This document shows, piece after piece, positions 16,424 through 27,053 of a stretch of 64,000 nucleotides of DNA; within the stretch, counting starts at the first letter, position 1; the number at the start of each line of letters is the position of its first letter. The DNA lies in assembly GCF_001580995.1 (NCBI RefSeq), contig NZ_LHZU01000144.1, positions 1 through 64,000 of the forward strand. Direction: 5' to 3'. The DNA comes from Acetobacter senegalensis. GTDB taxonomy: Bacteria > Pseudomonadota > Alphaproteobacteria > Acetobacterales > Acetobacteraceae. Under the pieces are notes generated by a model, which ran no database searches, was not told the origin of the DNA, and saw only the letters and a list, made by a program, of their open reading frames with translations. Made by a program: the position numbers and the translations under genes.

Positions 16424-17038
16424 ATGCGCATTATTGCTGGAGCCCGCAAAGGCCGCGTGCTGGCCGCCCCACAGGGCACAACCACCCGACCCACAGCGGA
16501 CCGCGTGCGGCAGGCATTGTTTGACATGCTGCTCCATGCACCGTGGGGGGGCTCGCGCCTTCTGGACAATGCCCATGTGCTGGATGCGTTTGCAGGCACT
16601 GGGGCGCTGGCACTGGAAGCGCTCTCTCGCGGGGCGGCACAGGCCACTTTTTTTGAAACTGATCGGGCCGCTTTAGCAGCGCTGCGTGCCAATATTGCCG
16701 GGTGCGGCTGGCAGAACCGATGCAAGGTTTTTGCAAAGGATGTCACCTCCCCTCCACGTGCGGCGATACCGTGCTCACTGCTGTTTCTGGACCCTCCTTA
16801 CCGCCAAAACCTCCCAGCCCGCACGCTTGCAGCGCTAAAGGCACAGGGATGGATTGCCCCACACGCCATTGCCGTTATCGAAACCTCCGCACAGGAACCG
16901 TTGCCCCTGCTGGACATTGAACAACAGGGTGTCTCCGTGCCTGAGACGGATGATCCTCTTCCTGTTTTTTCTGGCGCCCTGTTGGCCGAACGCAAGCATG
17001 GCGCAGCGCGGATATCGGTCTGGCGGATAGAGGGATAA
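16424..17038 (+). CDS. rsmD: 16S rRNA (guanine(966)-N2)-methyltransferase
   Basis: RsmD methylates G966 of 16S rRNA in the assembled 30S subunit. The 204-residue protein starts MRIIAGARKGR, the family N-terminus, has the SAM-binding segment VLDAFAGTGALALEALSRG at about 45-63 (cut here to key residues D and GTG), and the catalytic LFLDPPY (NPPY type) near residues 120-126. It is two bases downstream of the pseudouridine synthase gene and probably cotranscribed. Start at ATG 16424. Confidence 0.93.
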   Translation: MRIIAGARKGRVLAAPQGTTTRPTADRVRQALFDMLLHAPWGGSRLLDNAHVLDAFAGTGALALEALSRGAAQATFFETDRAALAALRANIAGCGWQNRCKVFAKDVTSPPRAAIPCSLLFLDPPYRQNLPARTLAALKAQGWIAPHAIAVIETSAQEPLPLLDIEQQGVSVPETDDPLPVFSGALLAERKHGAARISVWRIEG

Positions 17039-17347
17039 GGCTGTCATTCTCCTTACTTTTTCGGTTCTGATCTCCTCTGCGTCGTTTCTTATCGTGCCTG
17101 TCCGCAGGAAACCCGTGTGGGCATCCGAGACGGATTTATAAGGCGCGTGCAGAAAATCTGACGGAGAATACCCGAAACGAAAAAGGGGGATGTAGCAGGG
17201 GGCATACGGTCTTCTGACCGCAAGAAGCTTCTCACATTCATGGGTAGAAAGAGCAGCCAAACAGCTTCACGGACTTTATAGCCGTAGCGGAGTGCGCTAC
17301 ACGGGCGTGACATTCTTTTTAAATGGTACAGCGAAACGGGGTCTCTG
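17039..17347. other. Intergenic region ahead of ssb
   Basis: About 310 bases with no convincing gene on either strand. It contains a 5-bp hairpin CGGTC-TTCT-GACCG (17207-17220) and presumably the ssb promoter. I looked for the alphaproteobacterial LexA pattern GTTC-N7-GTTC and saw none. Confidence 0.5.
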
Positions 17348-17908
17348 ATGGCTGGCAGTGTCAATAAGGTTATTCTGGTCGGCAATCTGGGTAAGGACCC
17401 GGAAGTGCGCACCAGCCAGAGCGGCATGAAAATTGTTTCCCTGACACTGGCCACCAGTGACACGTGGAACGACCGTCAGTCTGGCGAGCGCCGTGAACGC
17501 ACGGAATGGCACCGTGTGGTGATCTTCAATGAACGGCTGGCTGATGTGGCGGAACGCTTTCTGCGCAAAGGCCGCAAGGTTTATCTGGAAGGTGCGTTGC
17601 AAACCCGGAAATGGACAGATCAGTCCGGGCAGGAACGCTACACGACCGAAGTGATTGTGGAACGGTTCCGTGGGGAACTGGTTCTGCTGGATAGCCGTTC
17701 CAGCAATGATAGTGATGATGCCGGTGGCGGCTTTGGCGGCGGCGGTAGCAGCTACGGTGGTGGCAGCAGTGGATATGGCGGCGGTGGTGATTTTGGCGGC
17801 GGCTCTTCCGCTCCGCGCCAGAATACGCCTTCTCGTGGCGGTAGCTCCTCTGGCGGTTGGGATGCCCCCAGCAGCAATAACGATCTGGATGACGAAATTC
17901 CGTTCTAA
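17348..17908 (+). CDS. ssb: Single-stranded DNA-binding protein
   Basis: SSB coats single-stranded DNA and recruits replication and repair enzymes. The 186-residue protein has the OB-fold domain at about residues 1-110, including GNLGKDPE and WHRVVIFN, then a Gly/Ser-rich linker with repeated GGG and SS blocks, and the acidic partner-binding tip DDEIPF at the very C-terminus. All are hallmarks of bacterial SSB. ATG 17348 follows GGGG. The gene stands alone and is not divergent from uvrA as in enterobacteria. Confidence 0.97.
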   Translation: MAGSVNKVILVGNLGKDPEVRTSQSGMKIVSLTLATSDTWNDRQSGERRERTEWHRVVIFNERLADVAERFLRKGRKVYLEGALQTRKWTDQSGQERYTTEVIVERFRGELVLLDSRSSNDSDDAGGGFGGGGSSYGGGSSGYGGGGDFGGGSSAPRQNTPSRGGSSSGGWDAPSSNNDLDDEIPF

Positions 17909-17922
17909 GTCCGGACACCCGG

Positions 17923-17952
17923 AGGCCCGCCCGTATGAGGCGAGCGGGCTTC
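17923..17952 (+). terminator. Weak hairpin after ssb
   Basis: A 6-bp GC stem (GCCCGC / GCGGGC) with a long loop, followed by only a short T stretch, sits between ssb and the next gene. It may be a weak terminator. Confidence 0.4.
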
Positions 17953-17956
17953 TGAT

Positions 17957-19291
17957 GTGACTCGTTTTGACCTGATGGACGCCCCCCTCCCCCGCTGGCA
18001 GACAGTGCTGGCAAAAAGCCTGACACTCACTGGCACGGCCTGCACCCTGCTGCTGCCCCTGCTGATGTTTTACAGTCGGGCGCTCAGCGATATTGCTGCA
18101 ACGCTTATTGGCGTTTTCTTTCTGATTTATTCTGGCCTGATGCGGGACTGGCAATGGCTTCGCAAGCCATGGATCATTCCCGCCTCCCTGTTCTGTGGGC
18201 TGTGCCTGATCTCTTCCGTGCATGTTGGACTCAAGGGAGCCTGGACACAGGCCCTGTGTCTGCCACGCCTGTTTTTGCTGACCGCCGCCACCCAGAACTG
18301 GATTCTCGCCCGCCAGACTCGGCGCATGGCTTTGGGAGGCGTGTTTTTTCTGCTGGCCCTATGGCTTATGAGCCAGTGCTGGGAACAATATCTGACGGGC
18401 ACCAACCTGATGGGAGCCCCCCGATGGGGAGACGGCTCCCTGACCGGCCCGTTTGTTAAACCCCGTGCGGGCTTTACCTTCCTGATGTTGTTCTTCCCCG
18501 GCATCATGCCCGTGGTGCTGCATGCCCTGCACAGTAAAAACCGTGGAGCGTGGGTTGGTGGCTGCGTGCTGCTGCTGTTTTCAGCCCTGACCATGGTGCT
18601 GATTGGCCAGCGCATGAGCAATGTGCTGCTGCTATTTGGCCTGTTTCTGACCGCCTTGCTGGTGCGGCAGTTCCGTTGGCCGTTTGTCGCGTTGCTGGCG
18701 TGCGTTGCTGCGGCCCTTGCCAGCCTGCCGGTGATCTCCCCGCCCACCTATGCCAAACTGGTGCTGAAATTTTCCAATCAGCTCCAGCATTTTGCCACCA
18801 GTGATTATGGGCAGCTCTTTACCAAGGCCAGCATCATGATGCTCAACCACCCATGGCTCGGGCTAGGCGTGGATGGGTTTCGTAATTTCTGTCAGTTGGG
18901 CATGCATAGCGCTGGTATTTCCGCGCTCGGGCTTCCGCCACTTGATAGCCCGGCAGGCACAGGGTGCAATATTCACCCCCACAACTACTATCTTCAGGTT
19001 GCCACAACGGCGGGCCTTCTGGGCCTTGCTGCTTTTGCCACTACGGTTGTGTGCTGGCTGAGGGCTGGCGCACGGCATCTTTCCCCCACCCGCGCCCCCC
19101 AACAGGCCATGCTGTTTGTGATGTGCTGCACCGTCTTGTGGCCCATAGCCTCCACCAGCGCCCTGTTCTCCTTCCCTACTGCGGGGTGGGTCTTTCTGTT
19201 TGCCGGATGGCTGATGGCAGCAGCGCAGAACGCGGCACCCCTGCGCAAAAACGTGACCGTGCCCAATGATCCGCACGTACGGACCAAATAA
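17957..19291 (+). CDS. O-antigen ligase/polymerase-like integral membrane protein (Wzy_C family)
   Basis: This 444-residue inner-membrane protein has about ten hydrophobic segments and a large periplasmic loop near residues 290-350. In the loop, HPWLGLGVDGFRN and the downstream HPHNYYLQ are the conserved features of the O-antigen ligase (WaaL) and Wzy_C family. Such proteins join undecaprenyl-linked polysaccharide to lipid A core or to another acceptor. The GTG start at 17957 is the only reasonable one. It lies between ssb and dksA, about 10 kb from the rfb/pol locus, with no sugar transferases next to it. Whether it acts in LPS, in pellicle polysaccharide or in protein glycosylation cannot be decided from sequence. 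Confidence 0.8.
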   Translation: MTRFDLMDAPLPRWQTVLAKSLTLTGTACTLLLPLLMFYSRALSDIAATLIGVFFLIYSGLMRDWQWLRKPWIIPASLFCGLCLISSVHVGLKGAWTQALCLPRLFLLTAATQNWILARQTRRMALGGVFFLLALWLMSQCWEQYLTGTNLMGAPRWGDGSLTGPFVKPRAGFTFLMLFFPGIMPVVLHALHSKNRGAWVGGCVLLLFSALTMVLIGQRMSNVLLLFGLFLTALLVRQFRWPFVALLACVAAALASLPVISPPTYAKLVLKFSNQLQHFATSDYGQLFTKASIMMLNHPWLGLGVDGFRNFCQLGMHSAGISALGLPPLDSPAGTGCNIHPHNYYLQVATTAGLLGLAAFATTVVCWLRAGARHLSPTRAPQQAMLFVMCCTVLWPIASTSALFSFPTAGWVFLFAGWLMAAAQNAAPLRKNVTVPNDPHVRTK

Positions 19292-19329
19292 TCCGTTCCC
19301 ATAACTGGTAAGCATTGGCCGAATTCTTG

Positions 19330-19346
19330 AACTATGGCGCATAGTT
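19330..19346. promoter_or_regulatory. Operator-like palindrome upstream of dksA
   Basis: A perfect 7-bp inverted repeat, AACTATG-GCG-CATAGTT, lies about 130 bases upstream of the dksA start. The regulator is unknown. Confidence 0.45.
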
Positions 19347-19347
19347 A

Positions 19348-19411
19348 CCGGGCAGCCCTCCGCTTTTCTTGGCTCTTGCCTTCATTATCTTCTTGGCGTT
19401 CCGGGCAGCCC
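19348..19411. repeat. Direct repeat pair CCGGGCAGCCC upstream of dksA
   Basis: Two identical 11-base copies, at 19348-19358 and 19401-19411, are spaced 53 bases apart (five helical turns). The first starts two bases after the palindrome. It could be a regulatory pair or coincidence. Confidence 0.4.
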
Positions 19412-19475
19412 CCGTTATAAGCCGCGTCATTCTTTCAAGGCAGGATTCCTGTCATTGCAAAGGCTGACACTGACT

Positions 19476-19889
19476 ATGATCACTCTACCGCCGGACTACC
19501 GCCCGTCAGACGACGAGGAGTTCATGAACCCTCTTCAGACGGAGTATTTCAGGCAGAAGCTTCTCAAGTGGCGTGCCGAACTCCTCAAAGAGGCAGGAGA
19601 TACTCTTGCCAGCCTTTCCGAAGGCGGGATTCATGAAGCAGACATCACAGACCGCGCCAGCGTGGAAACAGACCGCGCGCTGGAACTGCGCACCCGTGAC
19701 CGTGCCCGCAAGCTGATTGGCAAGATCAACCTTGCTCTGCAGCGTGTTGAAAACGGCAGTTACGGCTACTGTGAAGAAACAGGGGAACCCATTGCCCTGC
19801 GCCGTCTGGAAGCCCGCCCGATTGCGACCCTCTCCATTGAGGCGCAGGAACAGCATGAACGGATGGAAAAAACCCACCGTGATGATTAA
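19476..19889 (+). CDS. dksA: RNA polymerase-binding transcription factor DksA (one-cysteine type)
   Basis: DksA binds the RNA polymerase secondary channel and, with ppGpp, represses rRNA promoters and activates biosynthetic ones. From ATG 19476 the protein is 137 residues. The coiled-coil tip carries Asp56, Asp59 and Ala61 (DITDRA), the residues needed for activity. The globular domain keeps the DksA fold sequence YGYC...IALRRLEARP, but only the first of the four zinc cysteines remains (Cys99). The other three positions are Thr102, Ser120 and Ala123. Cys-poor DksA proteins are known in Alphaproteobacteria, so it should be functional without zinc. A TTG start at 19455 is possible but less likely. 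Confidence 0.92.
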   Translation: MITLPPDYRPSDDEEFMNPLQTEYFRQKLLKWRAELLKEAGDTLASLSEGGIHEADITDRASVETDRALELRTRDRARKLIGKINLALQRVENGSYGYCEETGEPIALRRLEARPIATLSIEAQEQHERMEKTHRDD

Positions 19890-19908
19890 TTCCGCTTTTT
19901 AAGCGGAA
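19890..19908 (+). terminator. Hairpin directly after the dksA stop
   Basis: A perfect 8-bp stem, TTCCGCTT-TTT-AAGCGGAA, starts at the base after the dksA stop codon. No T run follows, so it may be an mRNA 3' stabiliser or processing signal and not an intrinsic terminator. Confidence 0.5.
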
Positions 19909-19916
19909 ACAGACTT

Positions 19917-19948
19917 GCGGCGTTGCGCGTGAAACGCTAGAACGCCGC
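19917..19948 (+). repeat. Nested inverted repeat between dksA and tRNA-Thr
   Basis: An 8-bp stem, GCGGCGTT / AACGCCGC, encloses an inner GCGT-GAA-ACGC stem. It ends 7 bases before the tRNA. It could mark a processing site or a second hairpin in the dksA 3' end. Confidence 0.5.
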
Positions 19949-19955
19949 CAACGTC

Positions 19956-20030
<75 letters not shown>

Positions 20031-20225
20031 GTTCTCTCCACAAAAAACAATCTTTGCGTTCTCTCTGCCCGCGTAAGGCAGAGGCGAATCTCTCCCCCTT
20101 CATTTTTTCTGAAAAGCTGTTTGAAAATTCAGTAGGAAAAAACGGTAGCGAGACACTTTCTGGTTAAAAAATTGGACGGGGAATATCTGCGCGACCATAC
20201 CGCAGCAAATTCATGTCCAGCAGAC
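20031..20225. other. Gap between tRNA-Thr and the Gly-rich lipoprotein terminator
   Basis: There is no gene here. A 7-bp stem CTCTGCC / GGCAGAG (20063-20069 with 20077-20083) lies 32 bases after the tRNA and may be its 3' processing or termination structure, although no T run follows. Confidence 0.4.
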
Positions 20226-20260
20226 AAAAAAAGAGAGAAAGCGTGACGGCTTCCTCTCTT
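20226..20260 (-). terminator. Terminator of the Gly-rich lipoprotein gene
   Basis: On the minus strand a 10-bp stem (GAGAGGAAGC / GCTTTCTCTC, one mismatch) is followed by a run of T from the A tract at 20226-20232. It lies 34 bases beyond the lipoprotein stop. Confidence 0.8.
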
Positions 20261-20293
20261 TTGATTTCTTTAAAAACGGTAAACGGGCCCGTT

Positions 20294-20689
20294 TTAGCGA
20301 GGGCCGCGTGGACCGCCGGAACTATGGCCTCCGCCGCCGCCTCTTGAGGGACCGCGCTGGCCACCGCCGCCACCCGGACCTCCGCCAGGACGCCCACCCG
20401 GACCACCATGAGTTCCGCCTCCCGGGCGACCACCGCCTCCGGGTCTACCTCCGGGCCGTCCGCCACCACCCGGCCTTCCACCAGGGCGAGGCGGCGGCGG
20501 CATGGGCCTTATCCGGCGGGCCGCATAGCCCCACCGTGGGCCGGGACCATAGCCGTAATACCCATCATATTGTGGGCCGTAGCCATAGCCTGAATAGCCA
20601 TATGTTCCGTATCCCACATCCGGGCCCACACAGCCTGAAAGAGAGCAGGTTACAGCCAGACAGACCACGAGTAGAGGAATGCGCTTCAT
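20294..20689 (-). CDS. Small Gly/Tyr/Pro-rich lipoprotein of unknown function
   Basis: This 131-residue protein opens with a classic lipoprotein signal: basic MKR, a hydrophobic core and lipobox LSGC, with lipidated Cys at residue 20. The mature part has two low-complexity zones: a Tyr/Gly zone (about residues 25-55) and a Gly/Pro/Arg zone with repeated GGRPGGG units (about 65-131). It should be anchored in the outer membrane with a disordered, positively charged periplasmic tail. No family function is known to me. It is monocistronic, with its own strong terminator, between tRNA-Thr and tyrS. The reading frame is supported by the signal peptide and terminator more than by conservation. Confidence 0.7.
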   Translation of the reverse strand: MKRIPLLVVCLAVTCSLSGCVGPDVGYGTYGYSGYGYGPQYDGYYGYGPGPRWGYAARRIRPMPPPPRPGGRPGGGGRPGGRPGGGGRPGGGTHGGPGGRPGGGPGGGGGQRGPSRGGGGGHSSGGPRGPR

Positions 20690-20727
20690 TTTTCTCTCCG
20701 CCAGTCATCTCTGACAGGCCAGTCCCT

Positions 20728-21987
20728 TTACCCGGCCTTGATCAGCACATGATGCTTTTTACCTGAAGAAAGCCGAACAGCCCCTTCCACCGCGTCTGCC
20801 TGAGTCACCAGCCTGTTTTCATCAGCAACAGGCTGGTTATTCACGCGTGCTCCCCCACCGCGAATCAAACGCCGGGCTTCACCATTGGTTTTGGCAAGCC
20901 CTGCCTCCACCAGCAGACGGAACACCGGCACCCCTTCCGTCAGCACAGAGAGTGGAACTTCGTGCACTGGCAGGTCTGCTGCGGCCACCTTGCCTTCTTC
21001 AAAAGTCTGGCGGGCCGCTTCTGCCGCAGCCAGAGCGGCTTTGCGCCCATGGCAGAGAGCCGTGGCTTCAGTTGCCAGAACTTTCTTGGCCTCATTGATC
21101 TCCGCGCCTTCAAGCGCTTCAAGACGGGCGCATTCTTCCAAAGGCAGATCTGTAAACAGGCGCAGGAAGCGGCCGACATCGGCATCTTCCGTATTCCGCC
21201 AGAACTGCCAGTAATCAAACACCGGCAGACGAGCTTCGGAAAGCCACACCGCGCCGTTGGCAGTCTTGCCCATCTTGGCGCCTGATGCGGTGGTCAGCAG
21301 CGGCGTGGTCAGCCCCATTACGCTTTTCTGGTCTGTGCGACGCACCAGATCCACACCCGAGACAATATTGCCCCACTGGTCTGATCCACCCAACTGAAGC
21401 GTGACGCCATGCCTGCGGTTCAGTTCACGGAAATCATAGGACTGGAGAATGGAGTAATTGAACTCCAGAAAGGTCAGGCCCTGCTCACGGTCCAGGCGGC
21501 TTTTGACGGAATCAAACGCCAGCATGCGGTTGATGGAAAAATGCACGCCCACATCCCGCAGCAGGTCAATATAGGCCAGCTTGTCCAGCCAGTCCGCATT
21601 GTTGACCAGCTTGGCCTCAGAAGCACCCTCACCAAATGTCAGAAACTGGCGGAGGCAGCCTTCAATACCTGCCAGATTGGTGGTGATGGTCTCTTCCGTC
21701 ATCAACCTGCGGGCTTCCTCGCGGAAAGACGGGTCCCCAATCCGCGCCGTGCCTCCGCCCATAAGGGCTACAGGCCGGTGGCCATGCTTTTGCAGCAGAC
21801 GCAGCATCATGATCTGGATCAGGCTGCCCACATGCAGACTGTCTGCCGTGGGATCAAACCCGATATACGCGGCGACAGACCCCTTCGCCATGGCATCATC
21901 CAGCGCCTGTGCATCCGTGCACTGGAAAATGAAACCGCGGGCGGCGGCTTCCTGCATGAAAGGACTCTGATACCCGTTTTCGACCAT
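20728..21987 (-). CDS. tyrS: Tyrosine-tRNA ligase
   Basis: TyrRS charges tRNA-Tyr. From ATG 21987 the protein is 419 residues, the normal length. The class I signature HIGH appears as HVGS, the second nucleotide-binding motif KMSKS as KMGKT, and the tyrosine pocket keeps GGSDQWGNI. An S4 RNA-binding domain closes the protein (residues about 350-415). AAGGGTAAGAG precedes the start. The frame continues 18 codons upstream without a better site. It stands between the Gly-rich lipoprotein and tldD on the same strand. Confidence 0.96.
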   Translation of the reverse strand: MVENGYQSPFMQEAAARGFIFQCTDAQALDDAMAKGSVAAYIGFDPTADSLHVGSLIQIMMLRLLQKHGHRPVALMGGGTARIGDPSFREEARRLMTEETITTNLAGIEGCLRQFLTFGEGASEAKLVNNADWLDKLAYIDLLRDVGVHFSINRMLAFDSVKSRLDREQGLTFLEFNYSILQSYDFRELNRRHGVTLQLGGSDQWGNIVSGVDLVRRTDQKSVMGLTTPLLTTASGAKMGKTANGAVWLSEARLPVFDYWQFWRNTEDADVGRFLRLFTDLPLEECARLEALEGAEINEAKKVLATEATALCHGRKAALAAAEAARQTFEEGKVAAADLPVHEVPLSVLTEGVPVFRLLVEAGLAKTNGEARRLIRGGGARVNNQPVADENRLVTQADAVEGAVRLSSGKKHHVLIKAG

Positions 21988-22174
21988 TCTCTTACCCTTG
22001 TCTGTCACGCGCCAGCACGCCGCGTGGTCTTTCCGCACCACGCTCTACCACGAGAGGTCAAACAGCAGAAACCTCTCGATTCGCCCACGCATGCTCCTTC
22101 TGCCGCCTTTTTCGGTTCAATAAAATCCGCGCGTCAGCCCGCACACGCTGCCACGCGTATCCCCTTTGTTATGC

Positions 22175-23632
22175 TCAGGCCGTGCCGCCCACGGTCAGGC
22201 CTGCCATTTTCAGGGTGGGCTGCCCCACACCCACAGGCACGCCCTGCCCGGCCTTGCCACAGGTACCAATGCCCGGATCAAGCTCCATATCTTTCCCGAT
22301 CATGGAAACCTGCGTCATGGCTTCCGCACCGCTGCCAATCAGCGTCGCGCCTTTAACGGGAGCTGTAATTTTTCCATCTTCCACCAGATAGGCTTCAGAT
22401 GCTGAGAACACGAACTTGCCGGAGGTAATATCCACCTGACCACCACCAAAATGCACCGCATACAGACCGCGCTTCATGGAGCGGATCATATCTTCCGTTG
22501 ACGCCTGGCCCGGCAGCATGAGGGTGTTGGTCATGCGGGGCAGCGGCACATGCGCATAAGACTGACGCCGACCATTGCCGGTAGGGGCCATGTGCATCAG
22601 CCGGGCATTCAGGCGATCCTGCAAGTAACCCGTTAGAATACCGTCTTCAATCAGCACGGTACGGCCTGTGGGGGTGCCTTCATCATCCACGGTCAGGCTG
22701 CCACGCCGGTCTGGTAAAGACCCATCATCAATCACCGTGACACCGGGAGCCGCCACCCGCTTGCCCATAAGGCCAGCAAAAGCGGATGTGCCCTTGCGGT
22801 TGAAGTCTCCTTCAAGCCCATGCCCAACCGCTTCATGCAGCAGAATACCGGGCCAGCCAGCGCCGAGCACCACTTCCATCTCACCTGCCGGAGCAGGACG
22901 GGCTTCAAGAGCGACCAATGCCTGCCGCAGGGCTTCATCCACTGCGCCCTGCCAGGTCGGTTCTTCAAGCAGGCGGTTGATTTCATAGCGACCGCCCAGC
23001 CCATGGCTGCCGCTTTCCCGTTTGCCACCCTGTTCCACCACCACGGACACATTCAAGCGCACCAGAGGCCGCAGATCGGCCACGCGCACCCCGTCCGCAC
23101 GGATAATCTGCACGGCCTGCCACTCACCAGAAAGAGACGCCATAACCTGCACCACACGGCTGTCCTTGCCCCGGGCATAGGCATCAATGCGGGACAGCAG
23201 CCCGGAGCGGGCGGCAAAATCCGTATCCCCCAGAGGGTTTGCATCCGTATAAAGGCGCGTGTTGGTGGAGCGCGGCGCATCCGCCATGGTGCCGGACCGA
23301 CCATTGCGCACAGCACTGACCGCATCAGCAGCCCGCTTCAGCGCTGAACGGCTCAGATCATCAGAATGGGCAAAGCCGGTTTCCTCACCCAGCACAGACC
23401 GCAAACCAAACCCGCAACTGGTATCAAAAGAGGCGGAGCGGATCACACCATCATCCAGCGCAATGCTCTCGCTTTCCCTGTATTCCAGAAAAAGTTCACC
23501 ATCATCCATGCCTGTCAGCGCATCGCGGGTCAGCCCTTCGGCTTCGTCCCGTTGCAGCAAGGCGTTGGGCCGCTTGAAAAACAGGTCATCCGTAACGGCC
23601 AGAGCCCCGGGGCTTGAAAGAGGGGACGACAT
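22175..23632 (-). CDS. tldD: Metalloprotease TldD
   Basis: TldD forms a heterodimeric Zn protease with TldE (PmbA) that trims leaderless or modified peptides such as microcin B17 precursors and CcdA. The 485-residue protein has the zinc motif HEAVGHGLEGD (HExxxH), the catalytic signature of the TldD subunit that TldE lacks. ATG 23632 follows CAGGAG at an ideal distance. The frame extends to 23683 without a better start. No tldE/pmbA lies nearby. It is divergent from the trehalase gene, with about 200 bases between. Confidence 0.94.
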   Translation of the reverse strand: MSSPLSSPGALAVTDDLFFKRPNALLQRDEAEGLTRDALTGMDDGELFLEYRESESIALDDGVIRSASFDTSCGFGLRSVLGEETGFAHSDDLSRSALKRAADAVSAVRNGRSGTMADAPRSTNTRLYTDANPLGDTDFAARSGLLSRIDAYARGKDSRVVQVMASLSGEWQAVQIIRADGVRVADLRPLVRLNVSVVVEQGGKRESGSHGLGGRYEINRLLEEPTWQGAVDEALRQALVALEARPAPAGEMEVVLGAGWPGILLHEAVGHGLEGDFNRKGTSAFAGLMGKRVAAPGVTVIDDGSLPDRRGSLTVDDEGTPTGRTVLIEDGILTGYLQDRLNARLMHMAPTGNGRRQSYAHVPLPRMTNTLMLPGQASTEDMIRSMKRGLYAVHFGGGQVDITSGKFVFSASEAYLVEDGKITAPVKGATLIGSGAEAMTQVSMIGKDMELDPGIGTCGKAGQGVPVGVGQPTLKMAGLTVGGTA

Positions 23633-23837
23633 GAACAAAACTCCTGACAGGACTAAAGTGCGCGGGCCACAATCGCCCAGCATGGCTGAAAAGCATAGAC
23701 AGTTCCGGTGTTACGCAAAACCCGATCCCGGTTGCACCGTTCTTTACGTACCAGCCGGAGGTTTCCATTCCTCCGCCTTGGCAAGAGAGGCTGACAGGTT
23801 TTGCGTTGGCCAGAAAGACTTCGACCGAAAGAAAGAC

Positions 23838-26300
<2,463 letters not shown>

Positions 26301-26342
26301 GAAGGGATAAAGCCTGATTTCTGCTGCCGATTGCTTAAAAAA

Positions 26343-27038
26343 TCAGATGCCCGGCAGTTCGTTGACGGTTACAACCCGCCATCCCTCTTCCAGCCGTTCC
26401 AGGATGGTGAGAGATAGATTCTGGATGGAAAAATGCAAAGCCGTTTCAGCATGAATACGCAGAGCATGGGCCAAAGCCGCACGAATGGCACCGCCATGGC
26501 TGACAGCAATCATATCCTGCCCGGCATAGGTTTCTGCCAGACGGTCCAGTCCGCGCCCCACACGGGCGCAGACATCAATCATGCTTTCCCCTTTTGGGGG
26601 GCATTCAGAGGCCGCAACGGACCAGAACGGATGTGGCGCAAGATGCAGGTGATCCGGCAATTCCTGATGCGCCATTCCCTGCCATTCCCCCAGATTCTGT
26701 TCAATCAGGGCTGGCTCAACCTTTAGCTCGGCAGGCCCATATCCGGCATCCTGAATGGCTTCCGCCGTGCACCGCGTGCGCGAGAGGGGGCTGATCAGCC
26801 AGCGGGCCTTGCGAGGCAGGCGTGCCGCCAGTGCTTCATACATCGGGCGCTGGGCAATCAGGCTATCTGGGCAAAGGGGCACGTCCAGAGTGCCATACAG
26901 GCTCATTCTGGCATTTTGTTCCACCAGCGCGTGGCGAATAAACCAGAAACGGGTCACACCCGTGGCCAGTTGAGGCGTATCCAGAAAGTTGCCCTGATTG
27001 GATTGTACGATTTGGGGAGAGGTTACAGATGCACTCAT
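26343..27038 (-). CDS. Histidine phosphatase family protein
   Basis: This 231-residue protein belongs to the phosphoglycerate mutase-like branch of the histidine phosphatase superfamily. The catalytic His is in FIRHALVEQN near residue 36, where the usual RHG is RHA. The second His is in VSHGGAIRAAL near residue 176, and SPLSRTRCTAE supplies the phosphate-binding Arg. The family includes cofactor-dependent phosphoglycerate mutases, alpha-ribazole phosphatase (CobC) and general phosphatases; length and motifs do not decide among them. It starts 15 bases after the stop of the 723-residue PLP-fold gene, so the two are probably one operon, and its role may be tied to that enzyme's product. Confidence 0.8.
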   Translation of the reverse strand: MSASVTSPQIVQSNQGNFLDTPQLATGVTRFWFIRHALVEQNARMSLYGTLDVPLCPDSLIAQRPMYEALAARLPRKARWLISPLSRTRCTAEAIQDAGYGPAELKVEPALIEQNLGEWQGMAHQELPDHLHLAPHPFWSVAASECPPKGESMIDVCARVGRGLDRLAETYAGQDMIAVSHGGAIRAALAHALRIHAETALHFSIQNLSLTILERLEEGWRVVTVNELPGI

Positions 27039-27053
27039 GCTGTTGTTGTGCTG

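Noticed and set aside
17297-18223. 308-codon frame opposite ssb and the start of the ligase gene
   Set aside because: It crosses two real genes in antisense and is Ala/Thr-rich because of the Gly-rich ssb linker codons.
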